From Rhodobacterales bacterium UBA5972 (GTDB lineage Bacteria > Pseudomonadota > Alphaproteobacteria > Rhodobacterales > Rhodobacteraceae), in contig DJBQ01000074.1 of assembly GCA_002430125.1 (NCBI GenBank), positions 1 through 18,379 of the forward strand: 18,379 bases of DNA, in the 5' to 3' direction. The stretch's first letter is position 1; every line of letters starts with the position of its first letter. Under the pieces are notes generated by a model. It was not told where the DNA came from. It did no database searches and saw only the letters and a program-made list of their open reading frames with translations. Shown here in pieces: positions 6,958 through 14,165 of this stretch. Made by a program: the position numbers and the translations under genes.

Positions 6958-7227
6958 CTATTCAACCAGACGGTAAGACAGTTCAAGACTGCTGTCGTCA
7001 TCAGTTTTGCACGTGCCAAACGACGCTTGCGATGAGAAGCTGACATCGCCGTTGGCTTGAATCTCAATTCCGGCAACCCCGCCAGATTTAGCGGCAATCG
7101 ACACTGATCCGACGGTCGAGATATAGGCCCCATAGGTTTCCAATTGTGCTGCGGAACTGAAATCACCGGCTGCATAAATTTTCACACCGCCGCCTTCGGC
7201 GCAGGAATCATTCGCGCCAAGCTGCAC
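6958..7227 (-). pseudogene. Out-of-frame C-terminal Tad-type region (probable frameshifted 3' part of the TadE-like gene)
   Basis: This frame is open from 7284 to the stop at 6958, with only a GTG at 7227 as a possible start and no Shine-Dalgarno before it. Its translation looks coding: a Cys-containing start (QLGANDSCAEGGGVKIY), then repeated beta-strand-like units with alternating Gly/Ala/Ser and the recurring pattern A-x-GD-x-S (YAAGDFSS, QANGDVSF), then a short C-terminus ending YRLVE. The residues just upstream of the GTG (IGYAAFK) fit the same style. I associate such tails with Rhodobacteraceae Tad/TadG-type pilus proteins. It overlaps the TadE-like frame by 46 bases or more. The simplest reading is one gene broken by a one-base frameshift in about 7240-7284. 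A separate small gene is the alternative. Confidence 0.5.
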
Positions 7228-7610
7228 TTTGAAGGCCGCGTAACCGATTTGTTGCCGGTATCGCGCGAGACAATGACAACATCCTCAAACACCGACCCTC
7301 TTCCGATGAAAACTTCGCACTCGGTTACCGTCACGTCAGAACCCAATTCAACATCCACGCCGTATTCAAATCCCATAAACGTCAGTTTACTCAACGCGTA
7401 TTCCTGCCCTGACCTGGCGTCATATTGGCCAATAGCAACCCGCCGTGCGGTATCACGGGCCACGTCCCACATGGTGCCTTGAGCAACAAGAATAATGTTC
7501 AAGTCAAAAGCGCCGACAATAATTCCGGTAATCAGGGGCAGCCAAAGCGTAAACTCGATCGTGGCATTGCCAGCCTGGTTTTTGCGAAACCTACGCAGCA
7601 AATGTTTCAT
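7182..7610 (-). CDS. TadE-like pseudopilin, orphan, C-terminus probably out of frame
   Basis: A 142-residue reading frame starting MKHLLRRFRKNQAG. The N-terminus has the TadE/TadF features: a basic leader, the processing-site-like G14-NATIE19, and one hydrophobic segment (about 20-43, FTLWLPLITGIIVGAFDLNI). MWDVARDTARRVAIG follows, the typical amphipathic helix. TadE-like proteins are minor pseudopilins of Flp/Tad pili in the inner membrane and periplasm. No other tad gene is nearby, so this is an orphan. The last 25 or so residues (after DTGNK) are basic and unlike the family, while the continuation with protein-like character is in the other frame (6958-7284). The start at 7610 follows GGGAATGA; the in-frame ORF extends upstream to 7721 without support. 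Confidence 0.7.
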   Translation of the reverse strand: MKHLLRRFRKNQAGNATIEFTLWLPLITGIIVGAFDLNIILVAQGTMWDVARDTARRVAIGQYDARSGQEYALSKLTFMGFEYGVDVELGSDVTVTECEVFIGRGSVFEDVVIVSRDTGNKSVTRPSKCSLARMIPAPKAAV

Positions 7611-7960
7611 ACTATCATTCCCATCTGTAACCCCTCGGGCCAATATTGACCGACTTGAAGCCAACCTATGAGTAAATAGCGCCGGGAATTTGTGTAAACT
7701 GGTTGTTTCTGTGGCTGCCAAACCAGTTTCAGCAGAACCTGAGTTCTACTTTATTGTTTAATTACAATCAACTGCATCGCCCAAATGGCGGATACATGTT
7801 TGGTTGGCCGCAAACCGCCCCAATTCGTACCATTTTTGACGAATTTTTCCGCGCATCTGTGCGGTCTCGCTTTGCCTGCATATACAGAATTGAAAGGAAT
7901 AGGACTTACTGTCGCCATGGAATTAGGGTTAACTTGACCTTTCAAGATGGGGAGATTTTG
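7611..7960. other. Intergenic region between tadE-like (-) and gdhA (+)
   Basis: About 350 bases holding the divergent promoters of both genes. The gdhA frame is open back to 7703, but that upstream translation has no family resemblance and the GGGGAG site at 7950-7955 fixes the start at 7961. A small A/T dyad, ATTGT-N6-ACAAT (7753-7768), is present. I could not pick out a convincing promoter pair. Confidence 0.4.
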
Positions 7961-9391
7961 ATGAACACGCAAAACGAGCCAAGCTTTCGTCAATCCGTTG
8001 ACTTAATGTTTAACCGGGCGGTCGCCCTGATGGATCTGCCGCCGGGACTTGAGGAAAAAATCCGTGTCTGCAACGCGACCTATACGGTGCGGTTTGGCGT
8101 CAGGCTGCGCGGTCAGATTCAAACATTCACCGGTTACCGTTCAGTCCATTCTGAACATATGGAACCGGTTAAGGGCGGCATCCGTTATTCCCTGAGCGTT
8201 AATCAGGACGAGGTCGAGGCGCTGGCGGCCCTGATGACCTATAAATGCGCGCTGGTGGAAACACCGTTTGGCGGATCAAAGGGCGGCTTGCGGATCGATC
8301 CGCGTGAATATGAAGAATATGAACTGGAAATGATCACGCGGCGATTTGCCTATGAACTTATCAAGCGCGACCTGATCAATCCCAGCCAGAACGTCCCTGC
8401 CCCGGATATGGGCACAGGCGAACGGGAAATGGCGTGGATCGCAGATCAATACGCGCGGATGAACACAACGGACATTAACGCCAAAGCCTGCGTAACGGGC
8501 AAACCTTTGCATGCAGGCGGCATTGCAGGGCGGGTCGAAGCAACCGGGCGCGGCGTGCAATATGCTTTGCACGAGTTTTTTCGCCACCCCGAAGATATTG
8601 CCCATGCTGGCCTCAGCGGAACTTTGGACGGCAAGCGCGTCATCGTGCAGGGCCTTGGCAACGTTGGGTATCATGCGGCGCAATTTATTTCGACAGAAGA
8701 CGGCGCATTGATCACCGGCATCATCGAACATGACGGCGGGTTGGTGAACGAGGCCGGCATGAATGTCGACGAAGTGCGGGCTTATATCATCGCCAAAGGC
8801 GGCGTGCGCGGCTGTCCAGAAGGGACCTTTGTCGAAAAGGGCGCACTGATTTTGGAAAACGAGTGCGACATCCTTATCCCGGCGGCAATGGAGGGGGTAA
8901 TCAACATGCATAACGCCCCCAACATCAAAGCACCGCTGATCATCGAGGCGGCAAACGGACCGATAACTGCCGGGGCTGATGAAATCCTGCGTAAACGTGG
9001 CTGTGTGATCATACCGGATATGTATGCCAATGCCGGCGGGGTGACGGTTTCCTATTTTGAATGGGTCAAGAACCTAAGCCATATCCGTTTTGGCCGGATG
9101 CAACGCAGGCAGGAAGAAAGCCGTCACCAATTGATCACCGACGAATTGGAACGGTTGTCAGCAGATAAGCAATTGGGTTGGGCCTTGTCGCCTGGTTTCA
9201 AAGATAAATATCTGCGTGGGGCTGGCGAACTTGAACTGGTGCGATCCGGCTTAGACGACACAATGCGTGCCGCCTATCAGGCGATGCGCGAGGTTTGGCA
9301 TGGACGCAATGACGTTCACGACCTGCGGGTCGCGGCATATCTAGTTTCAATCGACCGTGTGGCGAAAAGCTATCGCGCAAAGGGGCTTTAG
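7961..9391 (+). CDS. gdhA: Glu/Leu/Phe/Val dehydrogenase family, probable glutamate dehydrogenase
   Basis: A 476-residue cytoplasmic enzyme that interconverts glutamate and 2-oxoglutarate plus ammonia using NAD(P). The N-terminal domain contains the substrate Lys in MTYKCALVETPFGGSKGG (PFGGSKGG at 102-109, K107) and the catalytic Asp in NVPAPDMGTGEREMAW (D149). The Rossmann domain begins VIVQGLGNVGYHAAQF (GLGNVG at 231-236). EAANGPITAGADEIL and PDMYANAGGVTVSYFEW (about 340-375) are further family blocks. Glutamate fits best, but branched-chain or Phe dehydrogenases share these motifs and cofactor preference is not readable by eye. The ATG follows GGGGAG. It is monocistronic, ending at the terminator at 9458-9490. 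Confidence 0.92.
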   Translation: MNTQNEPSFRQSVDLMFNRAVALMDLPPGLEEKIRVCNATYTVRFGVRLRGQIQTFTGYRSVHSEHMEPVKGGIRYSLSVNQDEVEALAALMTYKCALVETPFGGSKGGLRIDPREYEEYELEMITRRFAYELIKRDLINPSQNVPAPDMGTGEREMAWIADQYARMNTTDINAKACVTGKPLHAGGIAGRVEATGRGVQYALHEFFRHPEDIAHAGLSGTLDGKRVIVQGLGNVGYHAAQFISTEDGALITGIIEHDGGLVNEAGMNVDEVRAYIIAKGGVRGCPEGTFVEKGALILENECDILIPAAMEGVINMHNAPNIKAPLIIEAANGPITAGADEILRKRGCVIIPDMYANAGGVTVSYFEWVKNLSHIRFGRMQRRQEESRHQLITDELERLSADKQLGWALSPGFKDKYLRGAGELELVRSGLDDTMRAAYQAMREVWHGRNDVHDLRVAAYLVSIDRVAKSYRAKGL

Positions 9392-9457
9392 GGTTTTCCC
9401 TCGCGACAGGTCCTTGGATCGACTTGCGGTTGGCGTCGTCGTTTTGTGCAAAAAACC

Positions 9458-9490
9458 AATCAGGCCGGGCGAAAGCGTGACCTGATTTTG
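9458..9490. terminator. Bidirectional intrinsic terminator between convergent genes
   Basis: AATCAGG (9458-9464) pairs with CCTGATT (9481-9487); the 16-base loop contains a small GCGAAAGC hairpin. On the + strand the stem runs into TTTTG. On the - strand the A-run at 9450-9455 becomes a U-run after the stem. It lies between the convergent stops of gdhA (9391) and the oxygenase (9533) and can serve both. Confidence 0.55.
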
Positions 9491-9532
9491 TTAAGAGCAT
9501 TTCTGGAACACAAGAACGCTCGGGAACGGCAA

Positions 9533-10378
9533 TTAGTCCAGATAGCCATCCGATTTTAGCCCCGCGCGTTCATAATGAACCGGCAACGCACGTCCATAAA
9601 GCTGGATCGCGCGCTCCGGGGTTGCAACCATCCCGGGTTCTTCAACGTACGAAAAGATCGCCACATAGCGCGGCGTTTCACCGGAAAGTGGCGCAACCCG
9701 ATGCAGCGAGTTTCGGCCCAGAAATAGCTGCAAGTCACCCGGTTCAAGATTTAGAGTTTTGACCTTGTCAGAACGCCCCTCGAGAACTTTCTGAACCTCG
9801 GCGAAATTCTCGCCGGACGCACGAATATTCGGCACATATTCAAACGCACCACCACCGTCTGCATTCTGAACCGCAAGTGTAACGGTGAAGTTGTTGGTGT
9901 CAAAATGCCACGGAAAGCCGTTTCCCGCCTCGGCCATATTCACGATCACATCGGCCAGCGGGTCAGCGTAACGATAGAACTTATCCTGCCGCAGGGCCGC
10001 CTTGACAAACGGATCAAACGGCGGAAAGTCGAAAATCGACCTTAGGGCGGTGCCCTGTTTGAAATTATCCGCCGGGATAAAAGCATTCGAGCGGTCAAAA
10101 AACTGCCGGACCGGATGATCGGTTGGCAAGGTAGCGTCGTCTTTGGTGAAATATGCGTTTGTGCGGTTAAAGGCCCGATAGGCTTGCGGGGCCGCATTTT
10201 CCGCTTCGGCAACAAATGCGGCAATCCCGTCATCGTTCAGAAATTTTTTGAGCACGGCACAGCCACTGTGATCCAGATCTTTCTGCACAGAAGTCAGCAA
10301 CCTCTGAAACGCGCCGCTATCCGGGCGATCAATCGGATAGCGGTCAAGGTCGATCAGACTTGCGGGATCAAAGCGCAT
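9533..10378 (-). CDS. HalD/BesD-like Fe(II)/2-oxoglutarate oxygenase (carboxylate-ligand form)
   Basis: A 281-residue protein of the phytanoyl-CoA dioxygenase-like/HalD-BesD group. Metal ligands are visible as H158-F-D160 in FPWHFDTNNFTVTLAVQN and the distal H226 in LFLGRNSLHRVAPL. R237 (GETPRYVAIFSYVEEPG) is the likely 2-oxoglutarate carboxylate partner. In the BesD-type halogenases the Asp is replaced by Gly to make room for chloride. Here the Asp is present, so hydroxylation or another oxygenation is expected rather than halogenation. The substrate is unknown; known relatives act on free amino acids. It starts 3 bases after the dehydrogenase stop in the same direction, so the two are surely cotranscribed and may act on one pathway. 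Databases often label such proteins halogenases. Confidence 0.8.
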   Translation of the reverse strand: MRFDPASLIDLDRYPIDRPDSGAFQRLLTSVQKDLDHSGCAVLKKFLNDDGIAAFVAEAENAAPQAYRAFNRTNAYFTKDDATLPTDHPVRQFFDRSNAFIPADNFKQGTALRSIFDFPPFDPFVKAALRQDKFYRYADPLADVIVNMAEAGNGFPWHFDTNNFTVTLAVQNADGGGAFEYVPNIRASGENFAEVQKVLEGRSDKVKTLNLEPGDLQLFLGRNSLHRVAPLSGETPRYVAIFSYVEEPGMVATPERAIQLYGRALPVHYERAGLKSDGYLD

Positions 10379-10381
10379 CGC

Positions 10382-11353
10382 CTATTCGGCCCCCACGCGG
10401 CGGTTGAACGGCACCACTTCATAACCCGGCTCTTCCGGTTCATCATCAAGCATTTCAGCCGGAAAACCCGGTGCCAAAATCGACAGGCCGGTGGCTTCTT
10501 CCAGGCGCCGGATAATGTCATCCGACTGGGCCCGATCGCCATAGCGTTTTATGCCGTCCGCAAAGATTTCAATCATCAAAGGGCTGATTTCCAGTGGCAC
10601 GTTGTTCCGGTCAGCAATGGTTTGAAACAGACCGATATCTTTCTTCACCAGATCCATCGTAAAAGAAATGTCGCGCGACCCGTTCAGGATCACCTGGCTT
10701 TCGGTTTCATGCACAAACGATGTCCCCGACGAAATCTTGATCGCCTCAAACGTGGTGCCAAGGTCAAGCCCGGCAGCCTTCATCGTGACCATCGCCTCGC
10801 AACAGGTCAAAAGGTTAGCGGTTGCCAGATAGTTGGTCATGACCTTCAGAATCGAGGCTGAACCAAGATCGCCCGTATGCAAAACCCGCCGCCCCATGGT
10901 CGTCAGCAGCGGCAATATCCGCTCGAATGTTGCGCGGTCACAACCGGCGAAGATCGAAATGTTGCCCGTCGCCGCCCGGTGACAGCCGCCCGATACCGGG
11001 CAATCCACAGCAGCACCGCCTTTGGCAATAACTTTGGCCCCCAAACGCTTGGCTTCGGCTTCATCTGTGGTGGACATTTCCATCCAGATTTTGCCCGGCC
11101 CAACCGCTTCCAACAAACCATCCGGCCCTTCCATCACCGCAGCCGAGGCAGCGGGCGACGGCAGGCACGTGATCACCGCATCACAATCGCGCATCATCTG
11201 GGCCGGGCTGGTTCCCGCCTTGGCACCAAGGTTCACGAAGTTTTGCACCAGCTCGTCGTTCAGATCGCGCACCGTCAGATCAATGCCATTTCGCAGCAAG
11301 CTGCCCGACAGTTTGCCACCAACATTGCCCAGCCCGATAAACCCGATTTTCAT
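10382..11353 (-). CDS. NAD(P)-dependent beta-hydroxyacid dehydrogenase (3-hydroxyisobutyrate dehydrogenase-like)
   Basis: A 323-residue cytoplasmic oxidoreductase. The N-terminal Rossmann motif is MKIGFIGLGNVGGKLSGSL (GLGNVG at 7-12). The substrate-binding block is DCPVSGGCHRAATG (117-130), and the catalytic lysine is K170 in ILKVMTNYL with N174 nearby, the family arrangement. The C-terminal all-alpha domain contains FTMDLVKKDIGLF. There is an extra, Pro/Glu-rich tail (MLDDEPEEPGYEVVPF) beyond the usual fold. Exact substrate (3-hydroxyisobutyrate, tartronate semialdehyde, a beta-hydroxy amino acid derivative) cannot be read. The start follows AAGGGGAAG. It is the first gene of a two-gene operon with the HalD-like oxygenase, and divergent from pirin across 182 bases. 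Confidence 0.87.
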   Translation of the reverse strand: MKIGFIGLGNVGGKLSGSLLRNGIDLTVRDLNDELVQNFVNLGAKAGTSPAQMMRDCDAVITCLPSPAASAAVMEGPDGLLEAVGPGKIWMEMSTTDEAEAKRLGAKVIAKGGAAVDCPVSGGCHRAATGNISIFAGCDRATFERILPLLTTMGRRVLHTGDLGSASILKVMTNYLATANLLTCCEAMVTMKAAGLDLGTTFEAIKISSGTSFVHETESQVILNGSRDISFTMDLVKKDIGLFQTIADRNNVPLEISPLMIEIFADGIKRYGDRAQSDDIIRRLEEATGLSILAPGFPAEMLDDEPEEPGYEVVPFNRRVGAE

Positions 11354-11535
11354 AGTCTTCCCCTTTGTTTGCTATGGCCAAATTGATGCCAGCAAATTCG
11401 GCGGATCAAGCCTGTTTCCGACGCTTTTGGGTCGCAGATATTGTTTGGCGAATTTCTGTTCAGTCAATTGAAGGGCACACTAGCATTTATCCCAGCTACC
11501 CCTATGTTTGAGACAACCCCAATCAGGAGACGACA

Positions 11536-12447
11536 ATGTCAATCCGCCCCGTGAAATCCACCAGTCAAGCGCGCCCCACCATGGAAGGGGCTGGCGTACA
11601 TCTGCACCGCGCTTTTGGTTTTGCCGACCCAACCATGCTTGACCCGTTTCTGTTGTTCGACGATTTTCGCGGTGACAGTCCAAACCTTTATATGCGCGGG
11701 TTTCCGTGGCATCCGCATCGCGGCATCGAGACGATTACCTATGTATTGGCCGGCACCGTTGAACATGGCGATAGCCTTGGCAATACCGGCAATCTGCGCG
11801 CTGGTGATGTGCAATGGATGACTGCGGGGTCAGGTATAATGCATCAGGAAATGCCCAAGGGGAACGCCAAAGGGCAGATGCATGGTTTTCAACTTTGGGC
11901 CAATTTGCCGTCGTCCCTAAAAATGACAACACCGCGCTATCAGGATGTTGCGTCGGCTGAAATTCCCGAAGTGATCGAAGATGACGGCACGGTTATTCGC
12001 GTGATTATCGGGTCGTCACATGGCAAAACCGGCCCGGTTGACGGTATTGCCGCTGAGCCGCAATATCTGGACATCTCAATCGCCCCGGGTGTGCGCAAGA
12101 CGTTCAAAGTCGATACCTACCGCAAGACGTTTGCCTATGTTTTTGCAGGTGCTGGCGCGTTTTCAGACGCATCGGCTCCTAAAGGGGTTTTGCTGGAAAA
12201 AGAGGTTGCAGGTCGCGAGGTGAACATCCGCGATCTGTCCGGCAACCGCACTTTGGTCGAGTTTGACACAGGCGATAGTGTTTCGGTTCAGGCCGGGCCA
12301 GAAGGCGTTCGGTTCTTGCTGATTTCCGGCACCCCGATCGAAGAACCGGTCGCGTGGCACGGACCTATCGTGATGAATACTCAGGCCGAATTGGCGCAGG
12401 CGATGCGCGAATTACAGAACGATAAGTTCATCAAACCGGTCCATTAA
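11536..12447 (+). CDS. Pirin family protein
   Basis: A 303-residue bicupin of the pirin family, an iron-binding protein with reported quercetinase activity in some bacterial members and regulatory roles in others. The N-terminal cupin has the metal ligands H59 and H61 in FPWHPHRGIETITY, and H103 and E105 in SGIMHQEMP. FDDFRGDSPN and MHGFQLWANLP are further family blocks. The C-terminal cupin (about 190-290) includes FAYVFAGAGAFS and RFLLISGTPIEEPVAWHGPIVMNT. The start follows a clear AGGAGACG. It forms an operon with the alpha/beta hydrolase 12 bases downstream. The physiological substrate is unknown. Confidence 0.93.
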   Translation: MSIRPVKSTSQARPTMEGAGVHLHRAFGFADPTMLDPFLLFDDFRGDSPNLYMRGFPWHPHRGIETITYVLAGTVEHGDSLGNTGNLRAGDVQWMTAGSGIMHQEMPKGNAKGQMHGFQLWANLPSSLKMTTPRYQDVASAEIPEVIEDDGTVIRVIIGSSHGKTGPVDGIAAEPQYLDISIAPGVRKTFKVDTYRKTFAYVFAGAGAFSDASAPKGVLLEKEVAGREVNIRDLSGNRTLVEFDTGDSVSVQAGPEGVRFLLISGTPIEEPVAWHGPIVMNTQAELAQAMRELQNDKFIKPVH

Positions 12448-12459
12448 GACAGGCGACGG

Positions 12460-13221
12460 ATGTTACATTATGCGGCAAACGGTTTAAGCGGCGGGACTGA
12501 TCTGTTGATCGCGCATGGGCTGTTCGGCTCGGCTCGTAATTGGGGGGTGCTGTCAAAACGCCTGTCAGACTCGCGTCGTGTGGTCACAGTTGATATGCGC
12601 AACCACGGGGCAAGCCCTTGGTTTGAAACAAATACATATGCTGATCTGGCCGTCGATCTGGCGGGTGTTATTCATGCGACGGGCGGGGCTGCCGACGTAC
12701 TTGGCCATTCGATGGGCGGCAAGGCAGGGATGGTTTTGGCGTTGACGCGGCCTGACCTGGTGAACCGCCTGATCATCGCTGACATTGCGCCGGTTGCTTA
12801 TACGCATACCCAAAAACATCTGATCGCAGCGATGCAAGCCGTTGATTTATCACAGGTTTCAAGTCGCCGGGACGCCGATTCGCAATTGATGGATGCGGTT
12901 TCTGACGATGGTGTTCGTGCCTTCCTTTTGCAAAGCCTCGATCTGAAAGGCGATGCACCGCGTTGGGCGTTGAATTTGGACGTTCTCGATACGGAAATGC
13001 CGGGTATTATAGGTTTTCCTGAAGTTGAGGGCCGGTTCGACGGCCCCTGCTTATTTCTGTCAGGCGGCCTGTCTGGATATGTGAAACCTTCGGATCGCCC
13101 AAAGATACGGGCGCTGTTTCCGCAGGCGGAATTCGGCGAAATTGAGGGCGCAGGCCACTGGCTTCACGCTGAAAAGCCGCGTGAATTCGAAGGTGCAGTT
13201 CGGGCTTTTCTGGACCGGTAA
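12460..13221 (+). CDS. Alpha/beta fold hydrolase (YbfF-like esterase)
   Basis: A 253-residue cytoplasmic alpha/beta hydrolase. The oxyanion-hole region is LLIAHGLFGSARNW (15-28). VVTVDMRNHGASP (41-53) is typical of the YbfF/ABHD11-like branch. The nucleophile elbow is GHSMGG (82-87, S84), and the catalytic His is H233 in GAGHWLHAEKP. The acid is probably in the strand before LSGGLSGYV. Length and motifs fit short-chain esterases active on acyl thioesters or simple esters; the natural substrate is unknown. It follows pirin by 12 bases with a weak ribosome binding site, so coupling is likely. Its stop is 6 bases from the convergent cytochrome b561 stop. Confidence 0.88.
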   Translation: MLHYAANGLSGGTDLLIAHGLFGSARNWGVLSKRLSDSRRVVTVDMRNHGASPWFETNTYADLAVDLAGVIHATGGAADVLGHSMGGKAGMVLALTRPDLVNRLIIADIAPVAYTHTQKHLIAAMQAVDLSQVSSRRDADSQLMDAVSDDGVRAFLLQSLDLKGDAPRWALNLDVLDTEMPGIIGFPEVEGRFDGPCLFLSGGLSGYVKPSDRPKIRALFPQAEFGEIEGAGHWLHAEKPREFEGAVRAFLDR

Positions 13222-13227
13222 CGGGGT

Positions 13228-13716
13228 CTATGCCGCCTTGAACATACGCTGCATCACGCCGGATTTCAGGTAAAGCCAGTGATAAAGTGCGCCGACAAAA
13301 TGCAACAATATCAAAACTAAAAACAAGATCCGCATCACGCTGTGGGCCTGTGCGGCAAGGTCGAGTCCAAAGAACCACGCGTTGATGCCTGAGATCGGCA
13401 TCAGGATCAGCATCAGGTAAAGCAGGCCATGGGTGGCGTGGGCGATGATCTGTTGCAGACGGCTTTCCGACGCAGGCAGGACCGGCGCGCCACGCCTCAG
13501 CTTGATTGCGATCCGCCAAATAACCAAAAGCAGGATCAGAATGCCGCCGAAGACATGGCTGGCGACGAGTGGTGAAAACGCCAAAACCTCGCCCTTTCCA
13601 ATGGCTTGCCACGCCTCCAACATATATTCATGCAGCAGATATTGCATCGCAACCAGCAGAAAGATCACCCAGTGAAGGGCGATCTGGGTTCGGTTATATC
13701 CTGCAGGTTTGGGCAT
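13228..13716 (-). CDS. Cytochrome b561 (CybB/YceJ type)
   Basis: A 162-residue inner-membrane protein with four hydrophobic segments (about 13-30, 50-70, 95-116, 128-148). Histidines that can hold two b hemes are H15 (QIALHWVIF), H54 (SHVFGGILI), H139 (ILLHFVGALYHW) and H146, matching the CybB pattern. The family moves electrons from ubiquinol in the membrane, and E. coli CybB acts as a superoxide:ubiquinone oxidoreductase. The N-terminus (KPAGYNRTQIALHW) is typical. It stands alone, convergent with the hydrolase and preceded by a long non-coding region (13717-14165) on its own strand. Confidence 0.92.
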   Translation of the reverse strand: MPKPAGYNRTQIALHWVIFLLVAMQYLLHEYMLEAWQAIGKGEVLAFSPLVASHVFGGILILLLVIWRIAIKLRRGAPVLPASESRLQQIIAHATHGLLYLMLILMPISGINAWFFGLDLAAQAHSVMRILFLVLILLHFVGALYHWLYLKSGVMQRMFKAA

Positions 13717-13978
13717 TTTCGGCGTCCTTGGTACTGATAGTTTTCGGTTGGTCTAACGTAGGTAAGCTGGGATTGCGACGCTTTTTTAGACAGCAAACGA
13801 GTGCGGATCATCAGCTCCAGCGAGGTGTGCCGCCGTTGTTTATGGTGCCTGAACCCCGTCGCCGCCTTGGTGACGCATGGATATCTGGCGGCCTATAAAG
13901 CCGTGGCGATTGAATATGTGCCAGGGGATTTTTCGAGGGGTGGGGCGTACGTTGGGCAGCGCTTTAAGCGAAACACCA
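13717..13978. other. Gene-free region upstream of cytochrome b561
   Basis: No reading frame here has a ribosome binding site or recognisable family resemblance. The open frame at 13801-14298 (+) runs through the structured element and into lepA antisense and is judged a shadow. The region probably contains the cytochrome b561 promoter. CGCTTTAAGCG (about 13960-13970) is a small palindrome at the edge of the structured element. Confidence 0.4.
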
Positions 13979-14098
13979 GGTCAGCGCCCGGCCTAGTGGG
14001 TGCAAAGCGCCCTCCTGGGGGAGCCTCTCGGGGATTGAAGGCAATCCCCTGCCAGCCTGCGGGTCGGGCGCTGACCGGGCCGCAAGCGGACCGGTCAG
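13979..14098. repeat. Structured palindromic element with nested and competing stems
   Basis: An outer 12-base perfect inverted repeat, GGTCAGCGCCCG (13979-13990) and CGGGCGCTGACC (14065-14076), encloses a hairpin GGGGATTG/CAATCCCC (14030-14037/14042-14049, loop AAGG). A short CTCC/GGAG stem lies at 14012-14023. The right arm also has a competing partner: CTGACCGG (14071-14078) pairs perfectly with CCGGTCAG (14091-14098). The two pairings exclude each other. It lies between lepA and cytochrome b561, both on the minus strand. It could be a dispersed intergenic repeat or a structured RNA in the leader of cytochrome b561. No transposase is present. Confidence 0.6.
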
Positions 14099-14165
14099 GG
14101 GCTTGTTGGGGTGTTGACGCAAATATCAAAGATAGGGAGAACCTTGGGCGGGCTTTTCGCTGCCC

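Noticed and set aside
7703..7960. N-terminal extension of glutamate dehydrogenase to 7703 or 7793
   Set aside because: The extra residues do not resemble the family, and GGGGAG before 7961 gives a 476-residue protein of normal length.
9533..10378. Halogenase function for the HalD-like protein
   Set aside because: The metal-ligand Asp (D160) is present, whereas Fe(II)/2OG halogenases of this group need Gly or Ala there to bind halide.
14140..14165. GGGC/GCCC hairpin after the lepA stop as a terminator
   Set aside because: On the minus strand the stem is not followed by a T-run; the pairing is short and ambiguous.
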